NCBI GenBank assembly: GCA_016291405.1
Contig: JAEEXG010000001.1
Span: 107,483-171,482, forward strand
Direction of reading: 5' to 3'
DNA length: 64,000 bases
Source of the DNA: Lachnospiraceae bacterium
Lineage (GTDB): Bacteria; Bacillota; Clostridia; Lachnospirales; Lachnospiraceae
The notes under the pieces were generated by a model. That model was not told the DNA's origin. It did no database searches and was given only the letters and a program-made list of their open reading frames with translations. The translations under genes and the position numbers were made by a program. This document shows, in pieces, positions 33,601-42,625 of the stretch. The stretch's first letter is position 1. Every line of letters begins with the position of its first letter.

Positions 33601-36600
33601 TAATCGTCTAAATCCTTATCTATCAAATTTACGCTTACCAAAGCAGAAACACCCTTTTCCTGCATAGTGATACCGTAGAGTCTGTCGGCTCTTTCCATGG
33701 TACCTCTTCTGTGAGTGATAACAATGAACTGAGTATGCTTTGTAAGCTTATGCAAGTACTTTGCAAATCTGTCAACGTTGCTTTCATCCAAGGCCGCTTC
33801 AATTTCGTCAAGAAGACAGAAAGGTGAAGGCTTTAAGTTCTGAATTGCAAACAATAATGCTATTGCGGTTAATGCTTTTTCACCACCGGATAACTGCATC
33901 ATGTTCTGAAGTTTCTTTCCGGGTGGCTGCGCAATAATACGTATGCCTGCTTCAAGAATATCTTCCTCTTCAATAAGTTCAAGGGTACCTTTACCGCCTC
34001 CGAAGAGTTCCTTAAATACTTTGTCAAATTCTGAGTTTATATCCTTAAAGCTTTCCGCAAACTGCTTTCTCATTGCATCATCAAGTTCTTGGATAATGCC
34101 TTCCAATGTAGCCTTAGCTTCAACCAGGTCATCATGCTGAGTCTTTAAGAATGTATAACGTTCCATCAAGTTTCTGTAATCCTCGATGGCATTTACGTTT
34201 ACATCGCCGAGTTTCTTGATTTGATCTTTTACAGAAGAAATCTGTTTCTTCATGGAAGATAAATCGTTCATTTCGGGATCTCTTAATGTAGCCGCATCGG
34301 AAAGGGTGATTTCATACTCTTCCCACATGTAGTTAATCTGACCGGAAATTGATTCTTCAAGCTTTTCCTTCTGAGAATTAAGCCTGTAGATTTCTTTATC
34401 CAAAGCATTGATTCTTTCGGAAATTTCTTCTCTTGTTTTAAAGAATGATTTCTGCTTTTCAGTCAAAGAGTCACGGGTATTAATATCCTCAACAAGTTCC
34501 GACTGCTTTTTATCCTGAGAAGTGTGGCTTTCAAGAATAGTCTTTTCAATCTCTGAAATATTGTTAAGCTTAATCTTGATTTCTTCTTCTCCTGCGGAAA
34601 TGCTGTCAATGATTTCCTTTGCATCGATTTCATAACGCTTGATTTCATCTTCAATACGATGAAGGTTCTGGTTAACGAAATCCTGCTTCTGAATCATCTT
34701 GTTAACTTCAATATCCCACTTTGAAAGTTCAACGGAGAATTCATTTTCTTTTTCTTTTGTAAGATCAAGGCTCTCTGTATCTTTTGCGATTTCTTTTGAA
34801 ATCTTATCTTCCAATACTTCTGAGTCTTTTAAAGACTTAAGGATATTTTCTTTTCCTTCTTCAATATCCTTAATCTGCTGTTCAATTTCAACGCCTTCAT
34901 TTTCAAGGTTCTTAGATCCAAGCAACGCTTCGTTCTTTTTAGCCTTGGCGTTATCGATGTTAAGGGCGATGGTGTTTTGGTCAATGTACTTTTTCTGAAT
35001 CTGTACCTTTAATTCCTCAACCTGCATTCTTAACTTATTTCTGTCGGCCTTAAGCTTTTCGATTTCTTTTTCCAAAGAAGCGATTTCTTTAAGCTCATCA
35101 TCCGTCTTTTTCTTTAATTCTTCGATTTCACGACGTCTGCCCAAAAGGTTTGAGTTATTCTTAAAGGCACCACCTGAAATAGCACCTCCCGGAACAAACA
35201 ATTCACCTTCAACGGTAACCATTCTGATTCCGTAGTTATATTTCTTTGCAATGGCGATGGCGTTATCAACATTATCGATTACTACGATTCTTCCAAGCAT
35301 TGCCTTAGCAACGTCTGAATACTTTTTATCTGTAGAAACCAATGTATCTGCCATACCAAGAACACCCTTTTCATCCAAAACTTCGGGTGTTTTAAATTCC
35401 TGAGTATTTGAAATACCTGTCAAAGGAAGGAAGGTTGCACGTCCAAGTTTGTTGCTCTTTAAGAAGTTAATCATCTTCTTTGCGGTATTTTCATTGTCTG
35501 TAACAATGTTTTGAATGTTACCGCCAAGAGCTGTTTCAATAGCGGTTTCATACTTTTCTTCTACTTTGATGATATCCGCTACAACACCGATGATTCCTTT
35601 ATTGGAATCCTTTTGCTCCATAACCTTCTTAACGCTTCCGCCGTATCCGTCATAACGTTCGGTAAGGTTTGATAAAGAATCAAGTTTAGACTTATCTTTG
35701 GCATATTCTGTCTGTGTGTCTCTAAGCTTTTTATCCTTATCGGCAATAAGGCTTCTGGTCTTTTCAACCTCTTCTTCGCCGTTAGAAAGCGTTTTGTTCA
35801 TTTCTTCTATTTCTTTATCAACATCTTCGCTTTCTTTAAGCAAACGCTTAATATCTTCATCCTGCTTTACTTCATCTGACTTTGCAGCCAAAATCTTTGA
35901 ATTAAGCTCTGCTTTTCTGATATTAATCTGCTCTTTCATCGTGTCGAAACGACCGATTTCAGCCTTAATTGTGGCACGACGATTAAGCTCTTCAATAATG
36001 GTATTTTTACCTGTTTCGATTCGCTTAGTGATTTCTTCGAGTTCTTTTTGAACATTTTCCAAAAGCTTTGATGCTTCGCTCTTGCTTTCTTCCAAAGAAG
36101 CCGTCTTTAAGTCGTTTTCTTTCTTTTCCAAAGAAACCGCTTCTAAGCTCTTTTCTCTTATTTCTTTATCTTTGTTTATTCCTTCAAGACGTTTATTTAA
36201 GTTTTCTTCATTTAACTTTCCGGACTTAATCTGTTCTTTTAAAACAAGTATTTCACCTTCGAGTTTTTCACGCATGATGCTTGATGAAGAAAGATCGTTT
36301 CTAGCGTTTTCAATCTTTTCGTTTAAAAGAGTAATCTTACCCTCTATTTCATCGTATTCTTCTTTAATAGAGTCATACTTTGCGTTTGTTTCATTGTAAT
36401 CGTTATCCGCAATTTCAGCCTTCTTTTCTACAGCATCAAGCTGCTCTTTCAAGCGATTGTTTTCAAGCAAAAATACGTTAACGTCCAAAGACTTTAACTC
36501 TTCTTTTTTCTTTAAGTATACTTTTGCTACTTCTGCCTGCTTTTCTAAGGGGCCGACCTGCTTTTCAAGTTCGGATAAAATGTCTTTAATACGAACAAGG

Positions 36601-37160
36601 TTTGCTTCTTCCGATTCAAGCTTCTTCTGAGCGGTTTCTTTACGTCTTTTAAACTTAACGATACCTGCGGCTTCATCAAAAAGTTCACGTCTTTCTTCAG
36701 GCTTACCGGAAAGAATCTTATCAATCTGACCCTGTCCGATAATTGAGTAACCTTCTTTACCGATACCTGTATCGTAGAAAAGCTCGTTAACATCCTTAAG
36801 ACGGCAAACTGTTCCGTTAATCATGTATTCACTTTCACCGGAACGATAAATACGTCTTGCAACGGTTACTTCATCATAGTCAATGGCAAGCTGATGGTCG
36901 GTATTATCCAATGTAATGGCAACAAAAGCGTAACTTAAAGGCTTACGCATTTCAGTACCTGAAAAGATAACGTCCTGCATTGATGCACCACGAAGCTGCT
37001 TAATACGCTGTTCACCAAGCACCCATCTTACCGCGTCCGCAACGTTACTCTTACCTGAACCGTTAGGACCTACAATACCTGTAATACCCTCTTCAAACTT
37101 AAAATTTATCTTATTTGCAAAGGATTTAAATCCATGCACCTCAATACTTTTTAAATACAT
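33600..37160 (-). CDS. smc: Chromosome partition protein SMC
   Basis: This condensin ATPase organises the chromosome. The N-terminal Walker A is GPNGSGKSN (about residue 32). Two long coiled coils of about 165-500 and 670-1010 flank the hinge (GYGGSVKKVME to about 660). The C-terminal ABC signature LSGGEKALTAIALLFA and Walker B CLLDEIEAALDE close the head. The length of 1186 aa is normal. It lies between rnc and ftsY; the kleisin partners ScpA and ScpB are not in this window. Confidence 0.98.
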   Translation of the reverse strand: MYLKSIEVHGFKSFANKINFKFEEGITGIVGPNGSGKSNVADAVRWVLGEQRIKQLRGASMQDVIFSGTEMRKPLSYAFVAITLDNTDHQLAIDYDEVTVARRIYRSGESEYMINGTVCRLKDVNELFYDTGIGKEGYSIIGQGQIDKILSGKPEERRELFDEAAGIVKFKRRKETAQKKLESEEANLVRIKDILSELEKQVGPLEKQAEVAKVYLKKKEELKSLDVNVFLLENNRLKEQLDAVEKKAEIADNDYNETNAKYDSIKEEYDEIEGKITLLNEKIENARNDLSSSSIMREKLEGEILVLKEQIKSGKLNEENLNKRLEGINKDKEIREKSLEAVSLEKKENDLKTASLEESKSEASKLLENVQKELEEITKRIETGKNTIIEELNRRATIKAEIGRFDTMKEQINIRKAELNSKILAAKSDEVKQDEDIKRLLKESEDVDKEIEEMNKTLSNGEEEVEKTRSLIADKDKKLRDTQTEYAKDKSKLDSLSNLTERYDGYGGSVKKVMEQKDSNKGIIGVVADIIKVEEKYETAIETALGGNIQNIVTDNENTAKKMINFLKSNKLGRATFLPLTGISNTQEFKTPEVLDEKGVLGMADTLVSTDKKYSDVAKAMLGRIVVIDNVDNAIAIAKKYNYGIRMVTVEGELFVPGGAISGGAFKNNSNLLGRRREIEELKKKTDDELKEIASLEKEIEKLKADRNKLRMQVEELKVQIQKKYIDQNTIALNIDNAKAKKNEALLGSKNLENEGVEIEQQIKDIEEGKENILKSLKDSEVLEDKISKEIAKDTESLDLTKEKENEFSVELSKWDIEVNKMIQKQDFVNQNLHRIEDEIKRYEIDAKEIIDSISAGEEEIKIKLNNISEIEKTILESHTSQDKKQSELVEDINTRDSLTEKQKSFFKTREEISERINALDKEIYRLNSQKEKLEESISGQINYMWEEYEITLSDAATLRDPEMNDLSSMKKQISSVKDQIKKLGDVNVNAIEDYRNLMERYTFLKTQHDDLVEAKATLEGIIQELDDAMRKQFAESFKDINSEFDKVFKELFGGGKGTLELIEEEDILEAGIRIIAQPPGKKLQNMMQLSGGEKALTAIALLFAIQNLKPSPFCLLDEIEAALDESNVDRFAKYLHKLTKHTQFIVITHRRGTMERADRLYGITMQEKGVSALVSVNLIDKDLDD

Positions 37161-37177
37161 ACTATCCTCATACGAAA

Positions 37178-37870
37178 TTACTTTTTGATTTTTTTAATGG
37201 CTTCGAAAGCAGCTTTTTGCTGCGCGGCTTTCTTGGTGCGTCCCGTTCCTGTCGCAAGCTCTTTGTCCTGCAGGCTTACCCTTACGGTAAAGGTCTTGTC
37301 ATGCTCGGGGCCTTCTTCTTTAATGACATCATATTTTAAAACTTCATTATGGTCGATTTGCTGTATCATTTCCTGAAGAATAGTCTTTGAATCCACAAAG
37401 AGTTCATCTTCCGTAAGCTCACCCATAATATGATCGTCGACGTATTTTCTAGCTTCTTCCAAGCCGCCGTCTAAGTAGATAGCACCAAGTATGGCTTCCG
37501 TAACATCCGCCAAAATGGAGTCTCTCTCTCTTCCTCCGGCACTTTCTTCGCCCTTGCCAAAGAAAATATACTTTCCTAAATTCATTCCCCTTGCGCATAT
37601 AGCCAGGGAAGGTTCGCAAACCATGGAAGCACGTTTCTTTGAAAGGCCGCCTTCGGGAACGTTCGGATATTTATCATATAAATACTCGCTTGAAATAAGC
37701 TCTAAAACCGAATCTCCCAAAAACTCCAGGCGTTCATAATGTGCTCGCCTGTTAATCTTCATTTCGTTTGTATAAGAGCTGTGGGTAACAGCTTCAAGAA
37801 GCAGCTGGGTGTTTTTGAATTTATATCCAATCTCTTCTTCAAGTTGTTCAACCGTTTCCTCAAGATTCAT
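37178..37870 (-). CDS. rnc: Ribonuclease III
   Basis: RNase III cuts double-stranded RNA in rRNA processing. The signature ERLEFLGDSVLEL and the metal-binding acids (D in LADVTEAILGAIYLD) are present, with a double-stranded RNA-binding domain at about 155-228. The 230-aa length is normal. A perfect 14-bp hairpin ends 18 bp before the start codon; RNase III controls its own message in some bacteria by cutting its leader, so this is a candidate site. Confidence 0.97.
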   Translation of the reverse strand: MNLEETVEQLEEEIGYKFKNTQLLLEAVTHSSYTNEMKINRRAHYERLEFLGDSVLELISSEYLYDKYPNVPEGGLSKKRASMVCEPSLAICARGMNLGKYIFFGKGEESAGGRERDSILADVTEAILGAIYLDGGLEEARKYVDDHIMGELTEDELFVDSKTILQEMIQQIDHNEVLKYDVIKEEGPEHDKTFTVRVSLQDKELATGTGRTKKAAQQKAAFEAIKKIKK

Positions 37871-37887
37871 CTTCGATTCCTCTTCGT

Positions 37888-37919
37888 AAAATAAAGAAAG
37901 CTTACGCTTTCTTTATTTT
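37888..37919 (-). other. Perfect 14-bp hairpin between acpP and rnc
   Basis: Arms 37888-37901 and 37906-37919 pair without mismatch around a 4-base loop. The acpP stop codon sits in the loop, the 5' arm is the end of acpP, and the 3' arm ends in U-rich sequence before rnc. It could be an attenuator or an RNase III cleavage site. Confidence 0.7.
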
Positions 37920-38135
37920 CTTTATCTTTTCTATAATGTCACCTACGGTAGAAACCGCATAAATACTGTCTTTAGGAAGGATAACACAGAATTTTTCTTC
38001 AACATTCATAATGATTCTGCAAATATCCAAAGAATCAGCACCAAGGTCTTCAACAAATGTGGTGGTATCTTCCACTTCATTGGGATCTAGCTTCATAACC
38101 TCGGCAACGATATTTTTTATAATTTCTGTTTCCAT
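37902..38135 (-). CDS. acpP: Acyl carrier protein
   Basis: This small acidic protein carries fatty acids on a phosphopantetheine arm. The attachment serine is in DLGADSLDI. At 77 aa it is a normal ACP, though its helix II (CRIIMNVEEKFCVIL) has two cysteines and differs from the usual VELVMALEE sequence. It lies between plsX and rnc, as in many Firmicutes, but fabD and fabG, normally between plsX and acpP, are absent here. Confidence 0.95.
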   Translation of the reverse strand: METEIIKNIVAEVMKLDPNEVEDTTTFVEDLGADSLDICRIIMNVEEKFCVILPKDSIYAVSTVGDIIEKIKKIKKA

Positions 38136-38148
38136 TTAACTAAAACTC

Positions 38149-39159
38149 CTAGTCGGCTGATTTAAGCTTTTCACTTATAAGGCCGTTGATATTCTGTTCT
38201 TTAAAGGTAATTGCCTGTAAAACAGAATTCTTTATTTCTATATGTTTGGAACTTCCGTGGGTCTTGATAACAAGTCCGTTAAGTCCAAGAAGGGGAGCTC
38301 CGCCGTGATCTTCAAGAGAAAATCCCTTTAAAGTATTCTTTAAAGTAGACTTCACAAGCAAAGCACCTATTTTACTCTTTAATGAAGACATAAGGCCTTT
38401 CTTAATCACCTTTACAAGTGACATTGCAACGCCTTCATACATTTTTACAATTACGTTACCCGTAAATGCTTCACAAACAATAACATCGGCCTGGCCCGCA
38501 GGAATGTCTCTTGCTTCAATACTTCCTATGAAATTAATATCAGGACAGTTTTTAAGCAAAGGATAAGTCTCTTTAACCAAAGCATTACCCTTTTCTTCTT
38601 CAGCTCCTATATTAACAATGGCAACTCTGGGATTCTTAACTCCGACTACATTTTCCATGTAAACGGAACCCATCTTTGCAAACTGTACAAGGTGGCTGGG
38701 ACGAGCATCAACATTCGCACCGCAGTCTATAAGTAAAGAAACACCTTCGGTTGTTGGAATAAGGGGCGCAAGAGGTGGTCTTTCTACACCTTTTAATCTT
38801 CCGACGATAACCTGTCCTCCAACCAATACCGCACCGGTACTTCCTGCAGAAAGAAACGCATCGCATTTTCCGTCTCTTGTAAGTTCTAAGCCTTTTACAA
38901 TAGAAGAATCTTTCTTTTTCCTGATTGCTAAAACAGGAGGTTCATTGGGATCGATTACTTCCTCTGCATTTATAACTTCAACTCTTGATTTATCATATTC
39001 ATATTTTTTTAATTCATTCTCAATAGCGGTTTCAATACCCACTAAAATAACCTTTACCGCATCGGATTCATTTACAGCTTCAATTGCTCCCTTAACTATC
39101 TCAAGGGGAGCGTTATCTCCGCCCATTGCATCCACGCAAACCGTGACCATTTCTTTCAT
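38149..39159 (-). CDS. plsX: Phosphate acyltransferase PlsX
   Basis: PlsX makes acyl-phosphate from acyl-ACP for PlsY (14690-15379). The MGGDNAP motif sits at the N-terminus, with family segments SAGSTGAVLVGG and FTGNVIVKMYEG. The frame extends 14 codons upstream, but the ATG at 39157-39159 is preceded by GAGGT at a suitable distance and matches the family start, giving 336 aa. It begins the plsX-acpP-rnc-smc-ftsY run after the rpmF terminator. I see no FapR-type operator ahead of it. Confidence 0.95.
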   Translation of the reverse strand: MKEMVTVCVDAMGGDNAPLEIVKGAIEAVNESDAVKVILVGIETAIENELKKYEYDKSRVEVINAEEVIDPNEPPVLAIRKKKDSSIVKGLELTRDGKCDAFLSAGSTGAVLVGGQVIVGRLKGVERPPLAPLIPTTEGVSLLIDCGANVDARPSHLVQFAKMGSVYMENVVGVKNPRVAIVNIGAEEEKGNALVKETYPLLKNCPDINFIGSIEARDIPAGQADVIVCEAFTGNVIVKMYEGVAMSLVKVIKKGLMSSLKSKIGALLVKSTLKNTLKGFSLEDHGGAPLLGLNGLVIKTHGSSKHIEIKNSVLQAITFKEQNINGLISEKLKSAD

Positions 39160-39244
39160 TAAGGTACCTCTGTGATTAAATTTGAATAAATATTTTGGCA
39201 AAATCGCCTCTTTTAACTATACATATAAACAGCCAAAAAAGCAA

Positions 39245-39276
39245 GAAAAAAGGACTTTCGAATACTCGAAAGTCCT
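39245..39276 (-). terminator. Intrinsic terminator after rpmF
   Basis: A perfect 11-bp stem (39251-39261 and 39266-39276, loop ATAC) is followed by a U6 run on the minus strand. It ends the yceD-rpmF transcript 17 bp after the rpmF stop. Confidence 0.9.
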
Positions 39277-39293
39277 AATGATTCTAAGAAGAA

Positions 39294-39473
39294 TTAATCT
39301 ACTGCTACGATTTCTTTCTTGTTGTAAGAACCGCAAGCTTTGCAAACTCTGTGAGGCATCATTAAAGCGCCACACTTTGAGCACTTTACCAATGTAGGTG
39401 CGCTCATCTTCCAATTTGCTCTTCTCTTATCTCTTCTACCTTTTGAAGATTTATTCTTGGGACAAATAGACAT
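39294..39473 (-). CDS. rpmF: 50S ribosomal protein L32
   Basis: This 59-aa zinc-ribbon ribosomal protein was found by hand translation. The family start MSICPKNKSSKGRRDKRRA and the two zinc pairs CSKCG and CKACG are present. It follows yceD almost directly, the usual yceD-rpmF pair, and ends at a strong terminator. The intact Cys4 site marks it as the zinc-containing form. Confidence 0.96.
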   Translation of the reverse strand: MSICPKNKSSKGRRDKRRANWKMSAPTLVKCSKCGALMMPHRVCKACGSYNKKEIVAVD

Positions 39474-39475
39474 CG

Positions 39476-40003
39476 TTACACCTCCTTATACGCGTTAAAG
39501 ATATCACTTATAGCTGCCATGCGGGGGTCAGGGACAAACGTGTCGCAACCACACTCACCATCATTTAGGTTTTTGCCGCAGACGGGACACAATCCCTTGC
39601 ATGTCTCCTTACACAAAACCTTCATAGGCAGGCTCATAATCAATTCATTGTTTATAAGAGTTTCTGAGTTAAGTTCATACCCTTCCATGAAATCCTGAAA
39701 ATCATCATCTTCATCTTCTTCATGGAAACCATCGGGCTTAACTACTGAATAATCAAAGGACATAGGTACCGTAACCTTTACAGGTTTTAAGCATCTGTCA
39801 CAAGGACTCTCAATCACTACTTTCATGTCCCCTTTAAGCACAAGCTTTCCGCCACCGACATTCTCAATATGTAAATTGAGATCGTCTTTTTCAAGAATCG
39901 GAAGCTCATTTATTCCGTCATTAAAGACTTCTGCTTCATAAGGAACCTTGATTTCAGCCCTTTTACCATCAACTTCAAAATAGTCGGTAAGATTAATCAG
40001 CAT
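39476..40003 (-). CDS. yceD: YceD family (DUF177) protein
   Basis: The family is linked to 23S rRNA accumulation and is nearly always cotranscribed with rpmF, as here. The C-terminus holds a cysteine-rich segment (CKETCKGLCPVCG and CGCD), probably metal-binding. The start was set at the ATG at 40001-40003 because the family begins MLINLTD and GGAG precedes it, giving 175 aa. It is driven by a perfect-consensus promoter. Confidence 0.9.
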   Translation of the reverse strand: MLINLTDYFEVDGKRAEIKVPYEAEVFNDGINELPILEKDDLNLHIENVGGGKLVLKGDMKVVIESPCDRCLKPVKVTVPMSFDYSVVKPDGFHEEDEDDDFQDFMEGYELNSETLINNELIMSLPMKVLCKETCKGLCPVCGKNLNDGECGCDTFVPDPRMAAISDIFNAYKEV

Positions 40004-40030
40004 ACTCTCACTCCTATCCACACTCAAGTG

Positions 40031-40059
40031 ATTATATAGGGGTACGCACAGTTTGTCAA
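40031..40059 (-). promoter_or_regulatory. Perfect sigma-A promoter of yceD-rpmF
   Basis: On the minus strand, TTGACA (40054-40059) and TATAAT (40031-40036) are both perfect and exactly 17 bp apart, 28 bp before the yceD ATG. This is the strongest promoter visible in the window apart from whatever drives the rRNA operon, which lies outside. Confidence 0.92.
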
Positions 40060-40106
40060 GAGAATTCTGATTAAAAATCCTACAGAAACACTACCCTAAA
40101 ATCTTA

Positions 40107-41108
40107 TTAAACGAGCTGTGCCTGAACAGCTGTTAAAGCAACAACGCCTACGATGTCTTCCCAAGAACATCCTCTGGATAAATCGTTAACGGGTTTAGCG
40201 ATACCCTGAAGCATAGGTCCGTAAGCTTCAGCCTTGCCAAGTCTCTGTACAAGCTTGTATCCGATGTTACCTGCATCAAGGTTAGGGAACACCAAAACAT
40301 TTGCATGACCGGCAACTTCTGAACCAGGTGCTTTTGACTTTGCTACCGAAGGAACCAAGGCTGCATCAAGCTGGAGTTCACCGTCGATGCAAAGACCGGG
40401 ATATTCTTCATGAGCAATTCTTGTAGCTTCAACTACCTTATCAACCAAAGCATGCTTTGCGCTTCCCTTTGTTGAATGAGAAAGCATTGCGATGATAGGC
40501 TTTGCTCCGATTAAATTTTTAAAGCTCTTTGCGCTTGTATCTGCTATAGCTGCAAGTTCTTCTGAATTGGGATCCTGGTTAAGTCCGCAATCTGCGAAAA
40601 GGAAGGTTCCGTTTTCACCGTACTGACAATCCGGTACATCAAGGATAAAGAAACCTGAAACAAGTTTAACACCTGGTGCTGTATGAAGAATCTGAAGTGC
40701 AGGTCTTAAAGTATCCGCTGTAGCGTGGCAGCATCCTGCAACCATTCCGTCTGCATCGTTTGCCTTAACCATCATAACGCCAAAGGTTAAATAATCGCTT
40801 AAAAGGATTTCTCTTGCCTTTTCAGGTGTCATTCCTTTTGCTTTTCTTGTTTCATATAAAAGGTCAACATATTCATCAAGCTTATCTGTGGTCTTAGGAT
40901 TAATAACCTTAACCTTTGAAAGGTCAACCTCAAGCCAGTTTGCTCCGTCCATAATCTTTTCTTCATCGCCTACCATAATGATATCGGCGATGTTCTCTTC
41001 AATAATATGTGCCGCAGCAATCAACACTCTCTTATCATTTGATTCGGGAAGAACGATTGTCTTTTTGTCTATTCTTGCCTTCTTTTTAATGCCGTCAATA
41101 AAAGCCAT
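40107..41108 (-). CDS. pta: Phosphate acetyltransferase
   Basis: Pta interconverts acetyl-CoA and acetyl phosphate. The protein is the short 333-aa form with family segments VLPESNDKRVLIAA, SGFFILDVP and AEAYGPMLQGIAKP. Acetate kinase (ackA), which commonly follows pta in front of yceD-rpmF, is not here. A Rex-type operator lies about 60 bp upstream, suggesting control by the NADH/NAD+ ratio. It is divergent from tmcAL. Confidence 0.95.
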   Translation of the reverse strand: MAFIDGIKKKARIDKKTIVLPESNDKRVLIAAAHIIEENIADIIMVGDEEKIMDGANWLEVDLSKVKVINPKTTDKLDEYVDLLYETRKAKGMTPEKAREILLSDYLTFGVMMVKANDADGMVAGCCHATADTLRPALQILHTAPGVKLVSGFFILDVPDCQYGENGTFLFADCGLNQDPNSEELAAIADTSAKSFKNLIGAKPIIAMLSHSTKGSAKHALVDKVVEATRIAHEEYPGLCIDGELQLDAALVPSVAKSKAPGSEVAGHANVLVFPNLDAGNIGYKLVQRLGKAEAYGPMLQGIAKPVNDLSRGCSWEDIVGVVALTAVQAQLV

Positions 41109-41166
41109 TTGTTTGCCTCCAAAAAATTATTTAATAAAAGAAAGTACGTAATTTCACAGTCAAACA

Positions 41167-41184
41167 TTGTTTATAATTTAACAA
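41167..41184. promoter_or_regulatory. Probable Rex redox-repressor operator before pta
   Basis: Read on the minus strand, the 18-bp site is TTGTTAAATTATAAACAA, one mismatch from the clostridial Rex consensus TTGTTAANNNNTTAACAA. It contains a TATAAA that could be the pta -10, and it lies 58 bp before the pta start codon. No rex gene is in this window. Confidence 0.6.
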
Positions 41185-41312
41185 ATTATTAATGTGATAA
41201 AAATAAAATAAATCTGTGTATGGTCTTCTCTTTTATAGTACATTATGAATTATAACGGAATGTAAGCACTTTCACAATACCAACTTATGTACTAAATCAA
41301 ATACAATTTTGA

Positions 41313-41341
41313 TTGTTTAATATCTCACAATGTGTTAAAAT
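41313..41341 (+). promoter_or_regulatory. Sigma-A promoter of tmcAL
   Basis: TTGTTT (41313-41318) and TAAAAT (41336-41341) are 17 bp apart, about 30 bp before the tmcAL ATG. The rest of the 260-bp pta-tmcAL gap is AT-rich; apart from this promoter and the Rex-type site I see no gene in it. Confidence 0.7.
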
Positions 41342-41370
41342 TTTGTCAAAACATAATTAGGAGACAATGT

Positions 41371-42555
41371 ATGACTATTGCTGCTGTTATATGCGAATAC
41401 AATCCCTTTCATAACGGGCACAAATATCAGCTTGATATGATAAGAAAGAAATTAAATGTCGATTACATCATCTGCATTATGAGCGGTGACTATGTGCAGC
41501 GTGGAGAACCTGCTATTTTTTCAAAAGAAATACGTACACGCTTCGCTCTTGAAAACGGAGCTGACCTTGTGTTACAGCTTCCCATTGCTTATGCCACCGG
41601 AAGTGCTGATTTATTTGCAACGGGCGCCGTTACATTATTAAACAGACTAGGATGCGTTGATTATCTTTGCTTTGGCTCTGAATGCGGAGACATCGATACC
41701 TTATGCATATGTGCAGAAAAGCTTTTAACGGAAGGTCAGGTTGGATCGGAAGGCATGAGAGCCCTTATGAAACAAGGAAATACCTTTGCAAAGTCACGTT
41801 ATCTTCTTTTCCCTGAATTCGAAATGCTTCTTGCTCATTCAAACAATGTCCTTGCTTTAGAATACATAATGGCTTTAATGAGAACAAAAAGCAGCATAAA
41901 GCCTTATACCATAAAGCGCGAAGGTCAGGATTATGACGATGATACGATTACCGGTAACGAAACATTTTTAAGTGCCTCTGCTCTTCGTACTGCTTTTAAA
42001 AAAGGCGAAATAGATAAAATAAGAAAATACGTGCCATATGATCCTGAAACCATTGAGCAAAAGCCCATATTTGTAAATGACTATTCAAGCGAAGTATTTT
42101 ACGCTCTTTTGACTAAGCAGAATACGATTCATGAACATCTTGAAACAAGTGAAGATTTAACAAAAAGAATGCTTTCAGAACTTTATTCTTTTACGGACTT
42201 TACTTCATATGTAGATTTAATTAAGGCCAAAAACTATACCTTTACAAGAATTTCAAGAACGCTTTTTCATATTCTTTTGGGCATTAAAGGAAGCAATACA
42301 ATGTATAAAGAAATGATTGCCCACATATCCCATATTAAGGTGCTTGGATTTAAAGAATCGTCAAAAGACCTTCTAACCATAATATCCGATAAAAGTTCAA
42401 TCACTTTAATGACCAAAGTCCCTGCGGTATACGACAGCCTTAACAGTTTAACAAAAAGCGTCGTAGATGATGAGCTTTTTGCATCTTCTTTATATAATCA
42501 AAAATGCAAAAACGGAATGCATGAATTTTCAAAGCAAATTGTTTTGGTTAAATAA
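41371..42555 (+). CDS. tmcAL: tRNA(Met) cytidine acetate ligase TmcAL (YlbM)
   Basis: TmcAL forms N4-acetylcytidine at position 34 of elongator tRNA-Met using acetate and ATP. The nucleotidyltransferase motif CEYNPFHNGH and the SGDYVQRGEPAIF and GADLVLQLPI segments identify it. The start is the ATG at 41371-41373 with AGGAG seven bases ahead, giving 394 aa; a 13-codon upstream extension has no family match. It is one of only two plus-strand protein genes. It faces pta, another acetate-linked gene. Confidence 0.93.
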   Translation: MTIAAVICEYNPFHNGHKYQLDMIRKKLNVDYIICIMSGDYVQRGEPAIFSKEIRTRFALENGADLVLQLPIAYATGSADLFATGAVTLLNRLGCVDYLCFGSECGDIDTLCICAEKLLTEGQVGSEGMRALMKQGNTFAKSRYLLFPEFEMLLAHSNNVLALEYIMALMRTKSSIKPYTIKREGQDYDDDTITGNETFLSASALRTAFKKGEIDKIRKYVPYDPETIEQKPIFVNDYSSEVFYALLTKQNTIHEHLETSEDLTKRMLSELYSFTDFTSYVDLIKAKNYTFTRISRTLFHILLGIKGSNTMYKEMIAHISHIKVLGFKESSKDLLTIISDKSSITLMTKVPAVYDSLNSLTKSVVDDELFASSLYNQKCKNGMHEFSKQIVLVK

Positions 42556-42562
42556 CTTATAT

Positions 42563-42591
42563 TTGACGGATTAATAATGTTTTGATACTTT
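42563..42591 (+). promoter_or_regulatory. Probable promoter of the DUF4430 lipoprotein gene
   Basis: TTGACG (42563-42568) and TACTTT (42586-42591) are 17 bp apart, starting 8 bp after the tmcAL stop. The -10 is weak. Confidence 0.5.
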
Positions 42592-42625
42592 TATTTAAAT
42601 GAATATTTTTAAAGAGGTGAAGAAA

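Noticed and set aside
39160..39244. FapR-type operator before plsX
   Set aside because: No TTAGTACC...TACTAA-like palindrome is present; only a partial promoter is visible.
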